Of a stretch of 64,000 nt of DNA, positions 7,168 to 16,999 are shown piece after piece. Source of the stretch: Candidatus Kapaibacterium sp. (GTDB lineage: Bacteria; Bacteroidota; Ignavibacteria; Kapaibacteriales; NICIL-2). How positions within the stretch are numbered: the first letter of the stretch is position 1; every line of letters starts with the position of its first letter. Position numbers and translations under genes: made by a program. The stretch lies in NCBI GenBank assembly GCA_026003495.1, contig BPHK01000001.1, positions 1,840,001 to 1,904,000 of the forward strand, in the 5' to 3' direction. The notes below the pieces were generated by a model. The model ran no database searches. It saw only the letters and a list, made by a program, of their open reading frames with translations, and was not told the DNA's origin.

Positions 7168-10100
7168 ATGATCAGTGCCATCATTCGATTGGCGCTGCGC
7201 TGGCGTGGTGCTGTGCTTGCTGTCACAGCTGTCCTCGCTGCGATCGGCGCATGGAATCTTGCCCATTTGCCGATCGATGCAGTGCCTGATATTACCAACA
7301 ATCAAGTGCAAGTGATCACCATCTCGCCCGCGCTCGGTGCACCCGACGTCGAGCGACTTATCACCTTTCCCATCGAGCAGGCATGCAGCAATATTCCTGG
7401 ACTAATAGAGCTACGGAGCTTCTCCCGCTTTGGTCTATCGGTCATCACCCTGGTGTTCGACGATGACATTGACACCTATTGGGCACGACAACAAATCAGC
7501 GAACGCCTCGCAACAGTTCGCTTGCAACTACCTCCCGGAACGGGCATTCCTGAGCTTGCGCCAGTGACCACTGGCCTTGGGGAAATTTACCAGTACGTCG
7601 TCCGTCCCAAGCCTGGCTTTGAGGGCCGATACTCGCTTGCCGACCTTCGGACTATCCAAGATTGGATTGTGCGTCGGCAACTGCTCGGCACTCCTGGCGT
7701 GGCTGATGTCGCAAGCTTCGGAGGACTTCTCAAGCAATACGAGGTCGTCATCGAACCTGACCGACTCACAACGCTCGGATTGACCATCAGCGATGTCGCC
7801 AGTGCGATCGAGCGCAACAGCAGCAATGCTGGAGGGGCGTACATCGAACGCGGCCCAACTGTTTCGTTCATTCGCACCGAAGGGTTCCTCGGTTCAATCG
7901 CGGACATTGAGAACATCCCCATCACCACCGCACAAGGCTACCCGATTTTTGTGAAAGATGTCGCCACTGTCCGTATTGGATCAGCAATCCGCTACGGAGC
8001 AATGTGCTACAACGACTGTGGTGAAGTTGCCGGAGCAGTCGTCATGATGCTCAAAGGCGATAACTCTGCTGCAGTCATCGAGCGCGTCAATGAGCGCATT
8101 GCCCAAATCGAGCGGACGCTGCCCGAGGGCATCACAATCGAGCCGTTTTTGGACCGCACGAAAATGATCAACTCCACGGTTGCTACTGTCCGAACCAATC
8201 TGCTCGAAGGAGCAGCCATCGTTATCGTGGTACTTGTGTTGCTCATCGGGAATCTCCGTGCAGCACTCCTTGTAGCATCGGTGATCCCACTGTCGTTTCT
8301 CATGGCAGCCAGCCTGATGCGCACGTTTGGTGTCAGCGGCAACTTGATGAGTCTGGGTGCAATTGACTTCGGCTTGCTCGTTGACGGTGCAGTGATTATC
8401 GTCGAAGGCGTCCTCCACCGACTCAGTGTGCTCATGCGACAATCCCGTTCAACACCGCTGGCGATTGTGGATGTTGTTGAACAGACTTCCTCGCGCTTGA
8501 TGCGAGCAGCGATCTTTGGCCAGCTCATCATTTTGATCGTGTACGTCCCAGTGCTCACGTTGCAGGGCATCGAAGGGAAGATGTTCCGCCCGATGGCAGA
8601 GGTGCTCCTCTACGCGTTGGGTGGAGCATTCCTGCTTTCATTGACCTACGTTCCTGCTATAGCATCGTACGTCTTTCGCGGCATTACGATCAAGGAGCAT
8701 AGCATTTCGAATCGGCTTGTAGCGTACATAGAGCGTTTCTATCGTCCCCTCCTGCACTGGGCACTGCGTCGTCCAAACGCAACACTTGGGACTGCAGTTG
8801 TTCTTTTCGGACTTTCCGCAGTTGCCGCAACGCAGTTAGGTGGCGAGTTCATCCCAAAGCTCGAAGAAGGAGACTTCGCAGTGGATACACGGCTTCTGAC
8901 CGGCAGCAGTCTCCAAGAGACTATCGCCGCAACGCAGCAGTGTAGCCGCATTCTCCTGGATTCTTTTCCGGAAGTCGAAAAGGTCGTCACGAAAATCGGC
9001 AGTTCTGAAATCCCAACCGATCCCATGCCCATCGAGGCATCGGATATGATGGTGATTCTCAAACCGAAACGCCAGTGGGTGAGTGCGCACTCGTTCGACG
9101 AACTCGCCGAGCAAATGTACACCGTACTCAGCCAGGCAATCCCAGGTGTAACGTTCGGTTTCCAATTCCCTGTGCAAATGCGATTCAATGAGCTCATGAC
9201 AGGTGCACGGCAGGACATCGTCTGCAAAATCTTCGGCGATGACCTCGACACGCTCGCGTACTATGCAGAACGGCTGGCAGCGATTGCCTCGACGATTCCG
9301 GGTGCTCGTGATATCTACCGCGAGCGAATGCTCGGCATGCCGCAACTCGTCATACGGTACGACCGCACGATGCTGGCACGCTACGGCATCGCGATCGAAG
9401 ATGCCAACCGCGCCATCAGTGCTGCATTTGCAGGCGCCAGCGTTGCAACGTTCTACGAAGGGGAGCGGCGCTTCGATGTTGTCGTCCGCTACGACAGCAC
9501 TATCCGGAACGATCCCGAACGTCTGCGCACACTCCCGTTACGTGCCGCTGATGGGAATCTTGTCCCGCTCGAAGCGATCGCTGACATCCGAAGCGAATTC
9601 GGCCCGAATCAAATTCAGCGTGAAGCAGCGCGGCGGCGGATCATCGTTGGCTTCAACGTCCGCGGACGTGATATCGCATCTACTGTCGAAGAGCTGCAAC
9701 GGCGCGTCGAGCGAGAGTTGCGCCTTCCGCCTGGCTACGCGATCACCTATGGGGGGACGTTCGAAAATCTCCAACACGCGCGTGCACGGCTTGCGGTGAG
9801 TGTTCCACTGGCATTGGCGAGCATCTTGGTGCTGCTCTACGCTGCGTTCGGCTCTCTGCGTTATGGTCTGCTCATCTTCAGCGCCGTCCCGCTTGCGGCA
9901 ATCGGCGGAGTGGCAGCACTCCTTGCACGTGGGCTTCACTTCAGCGTTTCGGCAGCAGTCGGGTTTATCGCACTTTTCGGCATTGCAGTGCTCAATGGCA
10001 TTGTGCTCACCAGCGAAGCAAATCGTCTGCGACAGAACCGCTCGCTCCTCCGCGCCATACTTGAAGCAACGCACGTGCGCTTTCGTCCGGTGATCCTGAC

Positions 10101-11520
10101 TGCGGCGGTCGCATCGCTTGGTTTTCTCCCAATGGCGCTCAGCACCAGTCCTGGCGCTGAAGTCCAGCGACCACTTGCGACGGTTGTCATCGGTGGATTG
10201 GTGAGTGCAACGTTGCTCACGCTCGTTGTTCTTCCGGTGCTGTACATCGCCATCGAACGTCGCCGCGAGCGAAAAGAACGCACGCGTGTTTCTCCGATGT
10301 CTGTGCTCGCTCTCCTCCTTCCACTGGCTGCAGTACCTGTCAACGCACAGCAGCCAATTTCTCTCAGCGAAGCATACCATTTGATGGAGCAGCAGCATCC
10401 CGACCGATTGCGTTGGCACTACGAAGTGCTCGCTGCTGAGGAACGACGTGATGGTTGGCTTCAGCTTTCGCCATTGCAACTTGAGCTGGAGTACGGCAAG
10501 TTCAATTCCTTCACAAATGACTCGCGAATATCCGCTGCACTGCCAATCGAGCTCCCGCCTGTACATGTCGCGCGGAAAGCACAGCGGGAAAGCCAGTACG
10601 CACAAGCTGTTTGGGGCAGCCAGTGGAACGAGATGCAGCGCCGGGCAGAAGTTGCGCGCTTGTTCTACGAGGTCGCGTATTGGCGCCGCATCGTTGCACT
10701 GCTCGAGCGGAACGATTCGTTGGCAGCACTTGCCGATTCCATCGCACGTTTCCAACTCGAACGCGGCGCTGCCACAGCCGCGCACCGAGCGACAGCGCAG
10801 CTGTACCGCAGCTCGGTGAGTGCTGAGCTTGCTGCTGCAAGAGTTCAGTACCACGCAGCCGTTGCTCTATTCAATCGCGCCCTCGGAGAACCGAGCACAC
10901 GCTATATCCCAAACGATTCACTCTTCGATCGGACGCCGACACTCTTGGTCGCGCTCGATAGCACTCGTCACCCACTTGTACAGCAGGCAGCAGCACGCGT
11001 TGAGCAAGCACGCTCACAGCGCGCACTCGCTGGTGCGAGCATGCTTCCAAGTGTTGTGCTTGGCTACAACAGCATGACGCTCATCGGCTACCACAACGTC
11101 ACCGGCATTGACCGATACTTCGGCCCGGAAACCCGTTTTGGCTCGTTCCGCGCTGGACTGAACGTACCACTGCCAACGCCCTGGGCGATGGCGGAGCTCC
11201 GCGCTGCAGACTGGAGCATCACGAGCGCAGAGTGGGAGCAACGCGCAGTGAGTTGGGAGCTCGAACGAATGCGATTAGACGCACGTGCACGCCGCAGTGC
11301 TGCCGCCGCAGCCGTTCGCGCGTACGAACAGCAAGCGCTCACAGCTGCGGCAACGCTTGAACGAATTGCTACCGCTGAACTTGCCAACGGCATACTCGAC
11401 GCTTACCAATGGGCGCAGGCTCTCGACCGCGCCCTTGCCGTCGAACGTGCCTGGCTGGATGCCCGCCGCCGATTGAACGAAGCGATCATCGAATCTGAAC
11501 TTCTTGGAGATACACAATGA
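7168..11520 (+). CDS. CusA/CzcA-type heavy-metal RND pump fused to TolC-like outer-membrane factor
   Basis: 1450-residue fusion. Residues 1 to about 1035 form a proton-driven inner-membrane RND pump of the heavy-metal subfamily: first helix, two large periplasmic loops, and the charged helix-4 motif DFGLLVDGAVIIVEG, which carries the proton relay in CzcA. After the last helix and a basic stretch (ERRRERKERT) comes a second signal-peptide-like segment, SVLALLLPLAAVPVNAQ, with a predicted cleavage after Ala1060. Residues 1061-1450 are a TolC-type outer-membrane factor, with heptad-rich helices and two similar halves. Such fusions are known in Bacteroidota. The lipoprotein adaptor gene overlaps the stop by 4 bases (ATGA), so the whole tripartite pump comes from two genes. 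Substrate is probably Cu/Ag or Zn/Co/Cd; I cannot choose. Confidence 0.9.
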   Translation: MISAIIRLALRWRGAVLAVTAVLAAIGAWNLAHLPIDAVPDITNNQVQVITISPALGAPDVERLITFPIEQACSNIPGLIELRSFSRFGLSVITLVFDDDIDTYWARQQISERLATVRLQLPPGTGIPELAPVTTGLGEIYQYVVRPKPGFEGRYSLADLRTIQDWIVRRQLLGTPGVADVASFGGLLKQYEVVIEPDRLTTLGLTISDVASAIERNSSNAGGAYIERGPTVSFIRTEGFLGSIADIENIPITTAQGYPIFVKDVATVRIGSAIRYGAMCYNDCGEVAGAVVMMLKGDNSAAVIERVNERIAQIERTLPEGITIEPFLDRTKMINSTVATVRTNLLEGAAIVIVVLVLLIGNLRAALLVASVIPLSFLMAASLMRTFGVSGNLMSLGAIDFGLLVDGAVIIVEGVLHRLSVLMRQSRSTPLAIVDVVEQTSSRLMRAAIFGQLIILIVYVPVLTLQGIEGKMFRPMAEVLLYALGGAFLLSLTYVPAIASYVFRGITIKEHSISNRLVAYIERFYRPLLHWALRRPNATLGTAVVLFGLSAVAATQLGGEFIPKLEEGDFAVDTRLLTGSSLQETIAATQQCSRILLDSFPEVEKVVTKIGSSEIPTDPMPIEASDMMVILKPKRQWVSAHSFDELAEQMYTVLSQAIPGVTFGFQFPVQMRFNELMTGARQDIVCKIFGDDLDTLAYYAERLAAIASTIPGARDIYRERMLGMPQLVIRYDRTMLARYGIAIEDANRAISAAFAGASVATFYEGERRFDVVVRYDSTIRNDPERLRTLPLRAADGNLVPLEAIADIRSEFGPNQIQREAARRRIIVGFNVRGRDIASTVEELQRRVERELRLPPGYAITYGGTFENLQHARARLAVSVPLALASILVLLYAAFGSLRYGLLIFSAVPLAAIGGVAALLARGLHFSVSAAVGFIALFGIAVLNGIVLTSEANRLRQNRSLLRAILEATHVRFRPVILTAAVASLGFLPMALSTSPGAEVQRPLATVVIGGLVSATLLTLVVLPVLYIAIERRRERKERTRVSPMSVLALLLPLAAVPVNAQQPISLSEAYHLMEQQHPDRLRWHYEVLAAEERRDGWLQLSPLQLELEYGKFNSFTNDSRISAALPIELPPVHVARKAQRESQYAQAVWGSQWNEMQRRAEVARLFYEVAYWRRIVALLERNDSLAALADSIARFQLERGAATAAHRATAQLYRSSVSAELAAARVQYHAAVALFNRALGEPSTRYIPNDSLFDRTPTLLVALDSTRHPLVQQAAARVEQARSQRALAGASMLPSVVLGYNSMTLIGYHNVTGIDRYFGPETRFGSFRAGLNVPLPTPWAMAELRAADWSITSAEWEQRAVSWELERMRLDARARRSAAAAAVRAYEQQALTAAATLERIATAELANGILDAYQWAQALDRALAVERAWLDARRRLNEAIIESELLGDTQ

Positions 11521-12650
11521 AACGCATTCTGCTTCTTGCTCTTGCCGCATTCGCATGCAATCGTGGCGCACAGACTCCCTCGACCAGCACGCTGAGCGAT
11601 TCAACACAAACATTCGTTGCACTGACACCTGAGCAGCAGCGGACAAGCGGGATTGCGCTTGACTCCCTCCGACATGGTACACTTGAGCGTAGCATCGAAC
11701 TTCGCGGTACGATCGAGCTACCACCTCAGAACCGTATCTACCTCTCGTTCCCGCTCCAGGCACGCGTTCGCTCGATCAATGGACTCGTCGGCAGAGCAGT
11801 GCGCCGTGGCGAAGCACTCGTCACACTCGAAAGCATGCCGCTTTTGGAATTGCAGGAGCGATACCTTTCAACCCGCGCTCAATTGGAACAGGCGCAGCGA
11901 GAATACGAACGTCAGATGAAGCTTGCTCAATCGGCCGCGACAACCGAGCGAGCTCTGCTGGAAGCACGTACACTTCTGCGCGAACGCCAAATTGCACTTG
12001 CCGCACTTGCTGAGCGGCTCCGGATTGCTGGCATCGAACCAACAAGACTTGCCGATACCGCAATTTCACGCACCGTCGTACTGACTGCTCCGCGTGATGG
12101 ATACATCGCTGCGATCAACGTTGTCATTGGGCAAAGTGTCGAGCCAAACACACGCATCATCGAGCTTGTTGATGTCGGCGACGTTCACCTTGTCCTGCGC
12201 GCATATGAGCGCGATGCGCCGTTGATTCAGCCTGGACAACGTCTGGTTGCGTGGACGGTGGCGGATTCTTCGCGAAGCTATCCTGCCGAAGTTGTTGCTG
12301 TGTCGCACGCGCTCGACTCCACACGCACACTCGAGCTCCACTGCCACTTTGTGCGGTATGACCATGAGCGGCTCCGCCCTGGGATGTTCATGCGTGCACG
12401 TCTTTCCGTTGCATCGGAAGGAGGCTACCTTGTTCCACAGAGTGCAGTTGTTGCGTGGGAGAACAAGCATGGAGTTTTCATCCCCGTGGGCAACGGCTTT
12501 CGTCTTGTCGAGGTCAGACTCGTTGCCAGTGATGGCAACCGCGCCATCATTGCATTTGATCGAGGCAGTCCGCCGCGCGTCATCGTCACGCAGGGCGCTT
12601 ACTGGCTGCTCATGAAGCTCAAGAACACCGATCAGCAGGAGGAAGTGTAA
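11517..12650 (+). CDS. RND efflux periplasmic adaptor subunit (CusB/CzcB-like lipoprotein)
   Basis: 377-residue membrane fusion protein linking the inner-membrane pump to the channel. The N-terminus MKRILLLALAAFAC is a lipoprotein signal with Cys14 as likely lipidation site, though the lipobox is loose (Phe at -2). A barrel-sandwich hybrid half (FPLQARVRSINGLVGRAVRRGEAL) precedes an alpha-hairpin at about 105-165, rich in Gln/Glu/Arg. The second lipoyl half is TAPRDGYIAAINVVIGQSV, followed by the beta-barrel and C-terminal domains. No His-rich metal tail is seen. It overlaps the fusion-pump stop by 4 bases and shares its transcript. Confidence 0.9.
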   Translation: MKRILLLALAAFACNRGAQTPSTSTLSDSTQTFVALTPEQQRTSGIALDSLRHGTLERSIELRGTIELPPQNRIYLSFPLQARVRSINGLVGRAVRRGEALVTLESMPLLELQERYLSTRAQLEQAQREYERQMKLAQSAATTERALLEARTLLRERQIALAALAERLRIAGIEPTRLADTAISRTVVLTAPRDGYIAAINVVIGQSVEPNTRIIELVDVGDVHLVLRAYERDAPLIQPGQRLVAWTVADSSRSYPAEVVAVSHALDSTRTLELHCHFVRYDHERLRPGMFMRARLSVASEGGYLVPQSAVVAWENKHGVFIPVGNGFRLVEVRLVASDGNRAIIAFDRGSPPRVIVTQGAYWLLMKLKNTDQQEEV

Positions 12651-12704
12651 TCCCACGGCACACTACTTTCGCAGTGGTTCATTCCTTGTACACAGGGTGT
12701 CGCA

Positions 12705-14069
12705 ATGGTTGGAATACTTGCACTTGCTGCGTTGGTTGGCATTGCCGTTGGATGCCTGATTGCATGGGCACTGCTGGCACCGAAACTCAGTGCAGCGCGC
12801 GCGGAGATCGCTTCGTCTCGCCAGCAGCTCGACGCTGCTCTGGCACGAGAGAGCGAGCATGAGCGCATTGCCGATCAAGAGCGCCAACGTCTCGAACGCG
12901 AACTTGCCGCAAAAGACGAACGCATCGCTGTCTTGCTTGAGGAGGCAGCTACGCTAAAAACTCAAGTGAAGACGCTCCACGAGCGACTCGAGGAGGATCG
13001 TGCCTATCGTGAGGAGCTCCAACGGCAACTCCGTCTCGAATTCGAGCAGATGGCAACACGCATCCTCGAGCAGCGGAGCGCGCTCTTGAAAGAGCAAAGC
13101 ACCGAGACACTCGAGAAAACACTTGCGCCGCTGCGCGAACGCATCGCTGCATTCGAGGAGAAAATTGACCGCGCCTATACCGAACACACTAAAGGTACCG
13201 CCTCACTCCGCGAACAGCTCCAGCAACTGTTTCAGCTCAACGCACGACTGACCGAACAAGCCGACAACCTTGCCGCAGCACTCAAGGGCGATAAGCGATT
13301 GCAAGGCTCGTGGGGCGAAGTTCAACTGGAACGTTTGTTGGAGCTGTCGGGCTTGCAACGCGACAGCGAGTACAAAGTGCAGGTGTCCACTCGCTCGAGC
13401 GAAGGCGATCGCATCCGCCCGGACGTTGTCGTGTACCTTCCCGAAGGTAAGCACCTGGTCGTGGATTCGAAGGTGTCGCTTTCGGCCTACGCTGCATTTA
13501 TCGAGGCATCAACCGATGGAGAGCGAGAGCAACATCTTCGGCACCATGTCCAGGCAGTCCGGCAGCACATCGAGCGGCTTGCCAGTAAGGATTACTACGC
13601 TGCCGAAGGGATTCATTCCCCAGAGTTTGTACTGCTGTTTATGCCAATCGAAGCAGCACTTTCGGTGGCTCTCCAAGCCGACCGCGAGCTCTACACTTAC
13701 GCCTGGGAACGTCGGATTGTGCTCACCAGCCCGACAACGCTACTGGCGACGCTCCGCACCGTCGCAAGTGTATGGAAGCACGAGCGGCACAATCAAAATG
13801 CCCTCCAGATTGCCGAAGAAGCAGGAAAACTCCACGACAAACTTGCCTCAGTCCTTGCCGACTTGACCAAGGTCGGGGAAACGCTCGACCGCACAAAGCG
13901 GGAGTATGAAGACGCCATGCGACGGTTGTGTACCGGTCCGGGCAATGTCGTCACACGCGCGCAACGGCTCATCGAGCTGGGGGCAAATGCGAAAAAACAG
14001 CTCGATCGGCGCTTGCTCAGCGATGCAGGGGACACCGATGCGGACATTCCTCCGCTCCTGATGACTTGA
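12705..14069 (+). CDS. rmuC: DNA recombination protein RmuC
   Basis: 454 residues. One N-terminal membrane helix (residues 2-25, LAALVGIAVGCLIAWALL) is followed by a long Glu/Arg/Gln coiled coil to about residue 190. The RmuC nuclease-like domain follows: GSWGEVQLERLLELSGL, RPDVVVYLPEGKHLVVDSKVSL with the DSK core, FVLLFMPIEAAL, and LTSPTTLLATLRTVASVWKHE. RmuC proteins limit inversions at short repeats and act on DNA at the membrane; the family is PD-(D/E)XK-like. It follows the efflux operon by 54 bases and may be read from it. The promoter of the next gene overlaps its stop codon. Confidence 0.92.
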   Translation: MVGILALAALVGIAVGCLIAWALLAPKLSAARAEIASSRQQLDAALARESEHERIADQERQRLERELAAKDERIAVLLEEAATLKTQVKTLHERLEEDRAYREELQRQLRLEFEQMATRILEQRSALLKEQSTETLEKTLAPLRERIAAFEEKIDRAYTEHTKGTASLREQLQQLFQLNARLTEQADNLAAALKGDKRLQGSWGEVQLERLLELSGLQRDSEYKVQVSTRSSEGDRIRPDVVVYLPEGKHLVVDSKVSLSAYAAFIEASTDGEREQHLRHHVQAVRQHIERLASKDYYAAEGIHSPEFVLLFMPIEAALSVALQADRELYTYAWERRIVLTSPTTLLATLRTVASVWKHERHNQNALQIAEEAGKLHDKLASVLADLTKVGETLDRTKREYEDAMRRLCTGPGNVVTRAQRLIELGANAKKQLDRRLLSDAGDTDADIPPLLMT

Positions 14070-14096
14070 CAAGCAGCAATGGGTTTTCTAAGTTTG
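14066..14096 (+). promoter_or_regulatory. Promoter of the EF-G-like gene
   Basis: TTGACA at 14066-14071, then a 17-base spacer, then TAAGTTTG at 14089-14096, which fits TAnnTTTG. The TTGACA overlaps the rmuC stop codon. A start near 14103 would give a 5' leader of about 50 nt containing the TGTTCCACT element. Confidence 0.65.
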
Positions 14097-14126
14097 CACC
14101 GTTGCCGCCTCCGATGGCAGCAAGAG

Positions 14127-14135
14127 TGTTCCACT
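14127..14135 (+). promoter_or_regulatory. TGTTCCACT element in the EF-G-like gene leader
   Basis: TGTTCCACT, 19 bases before the ATG at 14155 and downstream of the predicted promoter, so inside the mRNA leader. Confidence 0.5.
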
Positions 14136-14154
14136 ATGCCGGGAGAATTTGCCT

Positions 14155-16290
14155 ATGCAGTACGATGTCCAACACATCAAGAACGTTGTGTTGCTCGGTC
14201 ATACAGGTTCGGGCAAGACTACACTTGCGGAGGTCATGCTCTTCGAGGCAGGCGCAATCACGCGTCGCGGTAGCGTCGAGGAGCGAAATACTGTCTCCGA
14301 TTACACCGACATCGAGCACGAGCGGGGCAGCTCAGTCTTTACTACGTTGATGCACTTGGAGTGGCGCGGCTACAAAATCAATCTGCTCGATACGCCAGGC
14401 TACGATGATTTCTGCGGTGAGATCATCACGGCACTTCGCGTTGCGGACACCGGCATCCTTGTACTAAATGCTGCAAGTGGCGTTGAAGTTGGCACTGAGC
14501 TCATCTGGCGCTACACTGAGCAGTTTTCTACCCCGATGATCATCACGATCAACAAGCTCGACCACGAGAACGCAAACTTCGAGCGCACAGTCGCGCAAGC
14601 ACGCGAACGGTTCGGGCGTGCGGTCACTATTGTGCAGTATCCCCTCGACGTCGGCCCTGGCTTCAGCGCTATCGTTGACGTACTCAAGATGACGCTCTAC
14701 CAATTTCCGCCACAGGGAGGCAAACCGCAGAAGCTCCCAATACCGGACACTGAACGCGAGCGCGCTGAGCGGCTCCACAACGAACTCATCGAGGCGATCG
14801 CTGAGAACGATGAAACGCTCATGGATCGCTACTTCGAAAGCGGCTCCCTCGACGAGGACGATATGCGGACCGGACTCAAGCAAGCGATGACACGTCGGCA
14901 GCTCTTCCCGGTCTTCTGCACAAGTGCCAAACTCAATATGGGAAGCGGGCGTATCCTCGGCTTCATTGATAACGTCGCTCCGAGCGCAAATGAACTGCCC
15001 ACACCGATGACCGACACTTCTGGCACGCCGATCCCATGTGACCCTGCTGGACCGACAGTCCTCTTCGTGTTCAAAGCCATCAGCGAGCCGAACGTCGGGG
15101 ACATGTCGTTTTTCAAAGTGTACTCCGGAACGCTACGTCCCGGAACAACACTCATCAACGCCCAGACCGGTACCGCTGAGACACTCGGCCACATTTACAT
15201 CGTTGATGGGAAGAAGCGCACCGAGGTCAGCGAGCTGGTCGCAGGCGATCTCGGTGCAGTCGTCAAGCTGAAGAATACCCACGTCAACAACACACTCCGC
15301 GAGAAATCGAGTGATCTTGTCGTCCCGCCGATTGAATTTCCCAAGCCGAAAATTCGCGTTGCCGTCGAGCCGGTCAACAAAGGTGACGAAGAGAAGGTCG
15401 GCAACGCACTCCACCAGTTGCACGAAGAAGATCCGACGCTCATCGTCGAGCATTCCCAGGAGCTCAAGCAGACGATTCTCTATGCGCAGGGAGAGCTGCA
15501 TTTAGCTGTCGCAAAATGGCGCTTACAGAATCGCTACAAGGTGGATGTCCGCTTCGTCGAACCGCGAATCCCCTACCGCGAAACAATCCAGCGTCCAGCA
15601 CGCGCGCAGTACCGCCACAAGAAGCAAACCGGGGGCGCCGGCCAATTTGCCGAAGTGCATATGCTCATCGAGCCATGGAGCGATGGGATGCCACTCCCGA
15701 ACGGACTGACAGTGCGTGCCGTCGAGGAATACGAGTTGCCGTGGGGAGGAAAGCTTGTCTTCCTCAACTGCATCGTCGGTGGCGTCATTGACGCGCGATT
15801 TATGCCTGCCATCGTCAAAGGCATCATGGAGAAAATGAGTGCTGCACCACTAAGTGGCAGCCCAGCACGTGACATCCGCGTTGCAGTGTACGATGGGAAA
15901 ATGCACCCGGTCGATTCGAACGAAGCGGCATTCAAGACCGCTGGGATGATGGCGTTCAAGGAAGCGTTCCTTCAAGCCGACCCCAAGCTGCTCGAGCCGA
16001 TCTACACCGTCACGATCACCGTACCAGACGAGTACATGGGCGACGTCATGAGCGATCTTCCCGCACGGCGAGCGGTGATTTTAGGGATGGACTCCGATGG
16101 CCACTACCAAAAAATCTACGCGCGGATGCCGCTTGCAGAACTCGACCGCTACTCCACAGCGCTCCGCTCGATAACGCAAGGGCGAGCTGTGTACACGGCT
16201 GAATTTGCCGAGTACCAACCCGTTCCGCCGCACGTCCAACAGAAGCTAGTGCAGGAATACCAGGCCCAGCTCCACGGCGAGGAAGTCTAA
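14155..16290 (+). CDS. fusA2: Elongation factor G-like translational GTPase (EF-G2 type)
   Basis: 711-residue translational GTPase with all five EF-G domains. G1 is GHTGSGKTT, where canonical EF-G has AHxDxGKTT. The switch I region is ERGSSVFTT in place of ERGITI, G3 is DTPGYDDF and G4 NKLDHE. Domain II includes FVFKAISEPNVGDMSFFKVYSG, and domain IV GGAGQFAEVHMLIEP. The altered G1 and switch I place it with the second, EF-G-like paralogues rather than the main factor; their role is unclear and some act in ribosome recycling. ATG 14155 has GGGAG nine bases upstream and is preferred to TTG at 14149. It has its own promoter and converges on the SRPBCC gene. Confidence 0.88.
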   Translation: MQYDVQHIKNVVLLGHTGSGKTTLAEVMLFEAGAITRRGSVEERNTVSDYTDIEHERGSSVFTTLMHLEWRGYKINLLDTPGYDDFCGEIITALRVADTGILVLNAASGVEVGTELIWRYTEQFSTPMIITINKLDHENANFERTVAQARERFGRAVTIVQYPLDVGPGFSAIVDVLKMTLYQFPPQGGKPQKLPIPDTERERAERLHNELIEAIAENDETLMDRYFESGSLDEDDMRTGLKQAMTRRQLFPVFCTSAKLNMGSGRILGFIDNVAPSANELPTPMTDTSGTPIPCDPAGPTVLFVFKAISEPNVGDMSFFKVYSGTLRPGTTLINAQTGTAETLGHIYIVDGKKRTEVSELVAGDLGAVVKLKNTHVNNTLREKSSDLVVPPIEFPKPKIRVAVEPVNKGDEEKVGNALHQLHEEDPTLIVEHSQELKQTILYAQGELHLAVAKWRLQNRYKVDVRFVEPRIPYRETIQRPARAQYRHKKQTGGAGQFAEVHMLIEPWSDGMPLPNGLTVRAVEEYELPWGGKLVFLNCIVGGVIDARFMPAIVKGIMEKMSAAPLSGSPARDIRVAVYDGKMHPVDSNEAAFKTAGMMAFKEAFLQADPKLLEPIYTVTITVPDEYMGDVMSDLPARRAVILGMDSDGHYQKIYARMPLAELDRYSTALRSITQGRAVYTAEFAEYQPVPPHVQQKLVQEYQAQLHGEEV

Positions 16291-16300
16291 GCGTCCACGC

Positions 16301-16750
16301 TCAGTTCGCGCGCACATGTTCTGGCGAGCTTTCCGCTGCTGCGCGGAGTGCGGCAAGCACTTGGCGCGTCCGAAGCCGAAGCAATCGCTCCGATGCCGTG
16401 GGGCGAATTGCGAGTGCAAGCCCTTCGACGTCAGCATGTGTGATGACCCGGGTTCCTTCGCCTTCCGACAGGAGGAGCCAGGAACGAGTGGCGACTATGC
16501 CACGCCCGATGCTTCGCCATTGGAGCGTGCGCGTCGGCCGTTCGGCAGTTATCTCGCTCTGGAAGCGGATGCCGGACACCTTCCACCAAAAGCGCTGGGG
16601 ATTGAGAGCAGGACGTGCACTGAACACTCGCACGTAGGGATTCCAGCGTTCCCATTGCTCGATGTGACGTAACAGGTGCCAGACACGGTGGGTTGGTGCA
16701 GCGATGAATTGTTCATCGCTCGCCTCCATGCGAAACGTGGGAAGACTCAT
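16301..16750 (-). CDS. SRPBCC (START/polyketide-cyclase fold) family protein
   Basis: 149 residues. It opens with the typical SRPBCC signature: FIAAPTHRVWHLLRHIEQWERWNPYV, in which the fold's first strand and the W-NP turn are readable. The middle (GIRFQSEITAERPTRTLQW) and the end (GTRVITHADVEGLA, then a long Arg-rich helix) also fit. These proteins bind hydrophobic ligands in a deep cavity, and no substrate can be assigned here. It converges on the EF-G-like gene with a 10-base gap. The 249 bases to the next gene hold no coding signal that I can support. Confidence 0.75.
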   Translation of the reverse strand: MSLPTFRMEASDEQFIAAPTHRVWHLLRHIEQWERWNPYVRVFSARPALNPQRFWWKVSGIRFQSEITAERPTRTLQWRSIGRGIVATRSWLLLSEGEGTRVITHADVEGLALAIRPTASERLLRLRTRQVLAALRAAAESSPEHVRAN

Positions 16751-16999
16751 GAGTCCTCGACAAAAAAAGATGACATTTTACGTGTGGTTCTGCTACCAGA
16801 GGCTACTTCAGGCTATGCGGGGATCAGTGGGGACACGAAGGGGGAATTGGCGACGTTCGCAAACCGAAGCAGAATCGCGGCACTATAAACGGATTTACCA
16901 AGTTCTTAGTGCACACACTGCTGCACTCATCGTTGATAGATCAAGCGGCAGTAGTATTTTGGTGCTCGATGACTGCGTATGAATTTCGGAGGATACACA

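Noticed and set aside
9538-10854. 438-codon minus-strand frame across the efflux pump gene
   Set aside because: Low-complexity Arg/Cys/His composition, no start signal, and it lies opposite a fully convincing RND pump.
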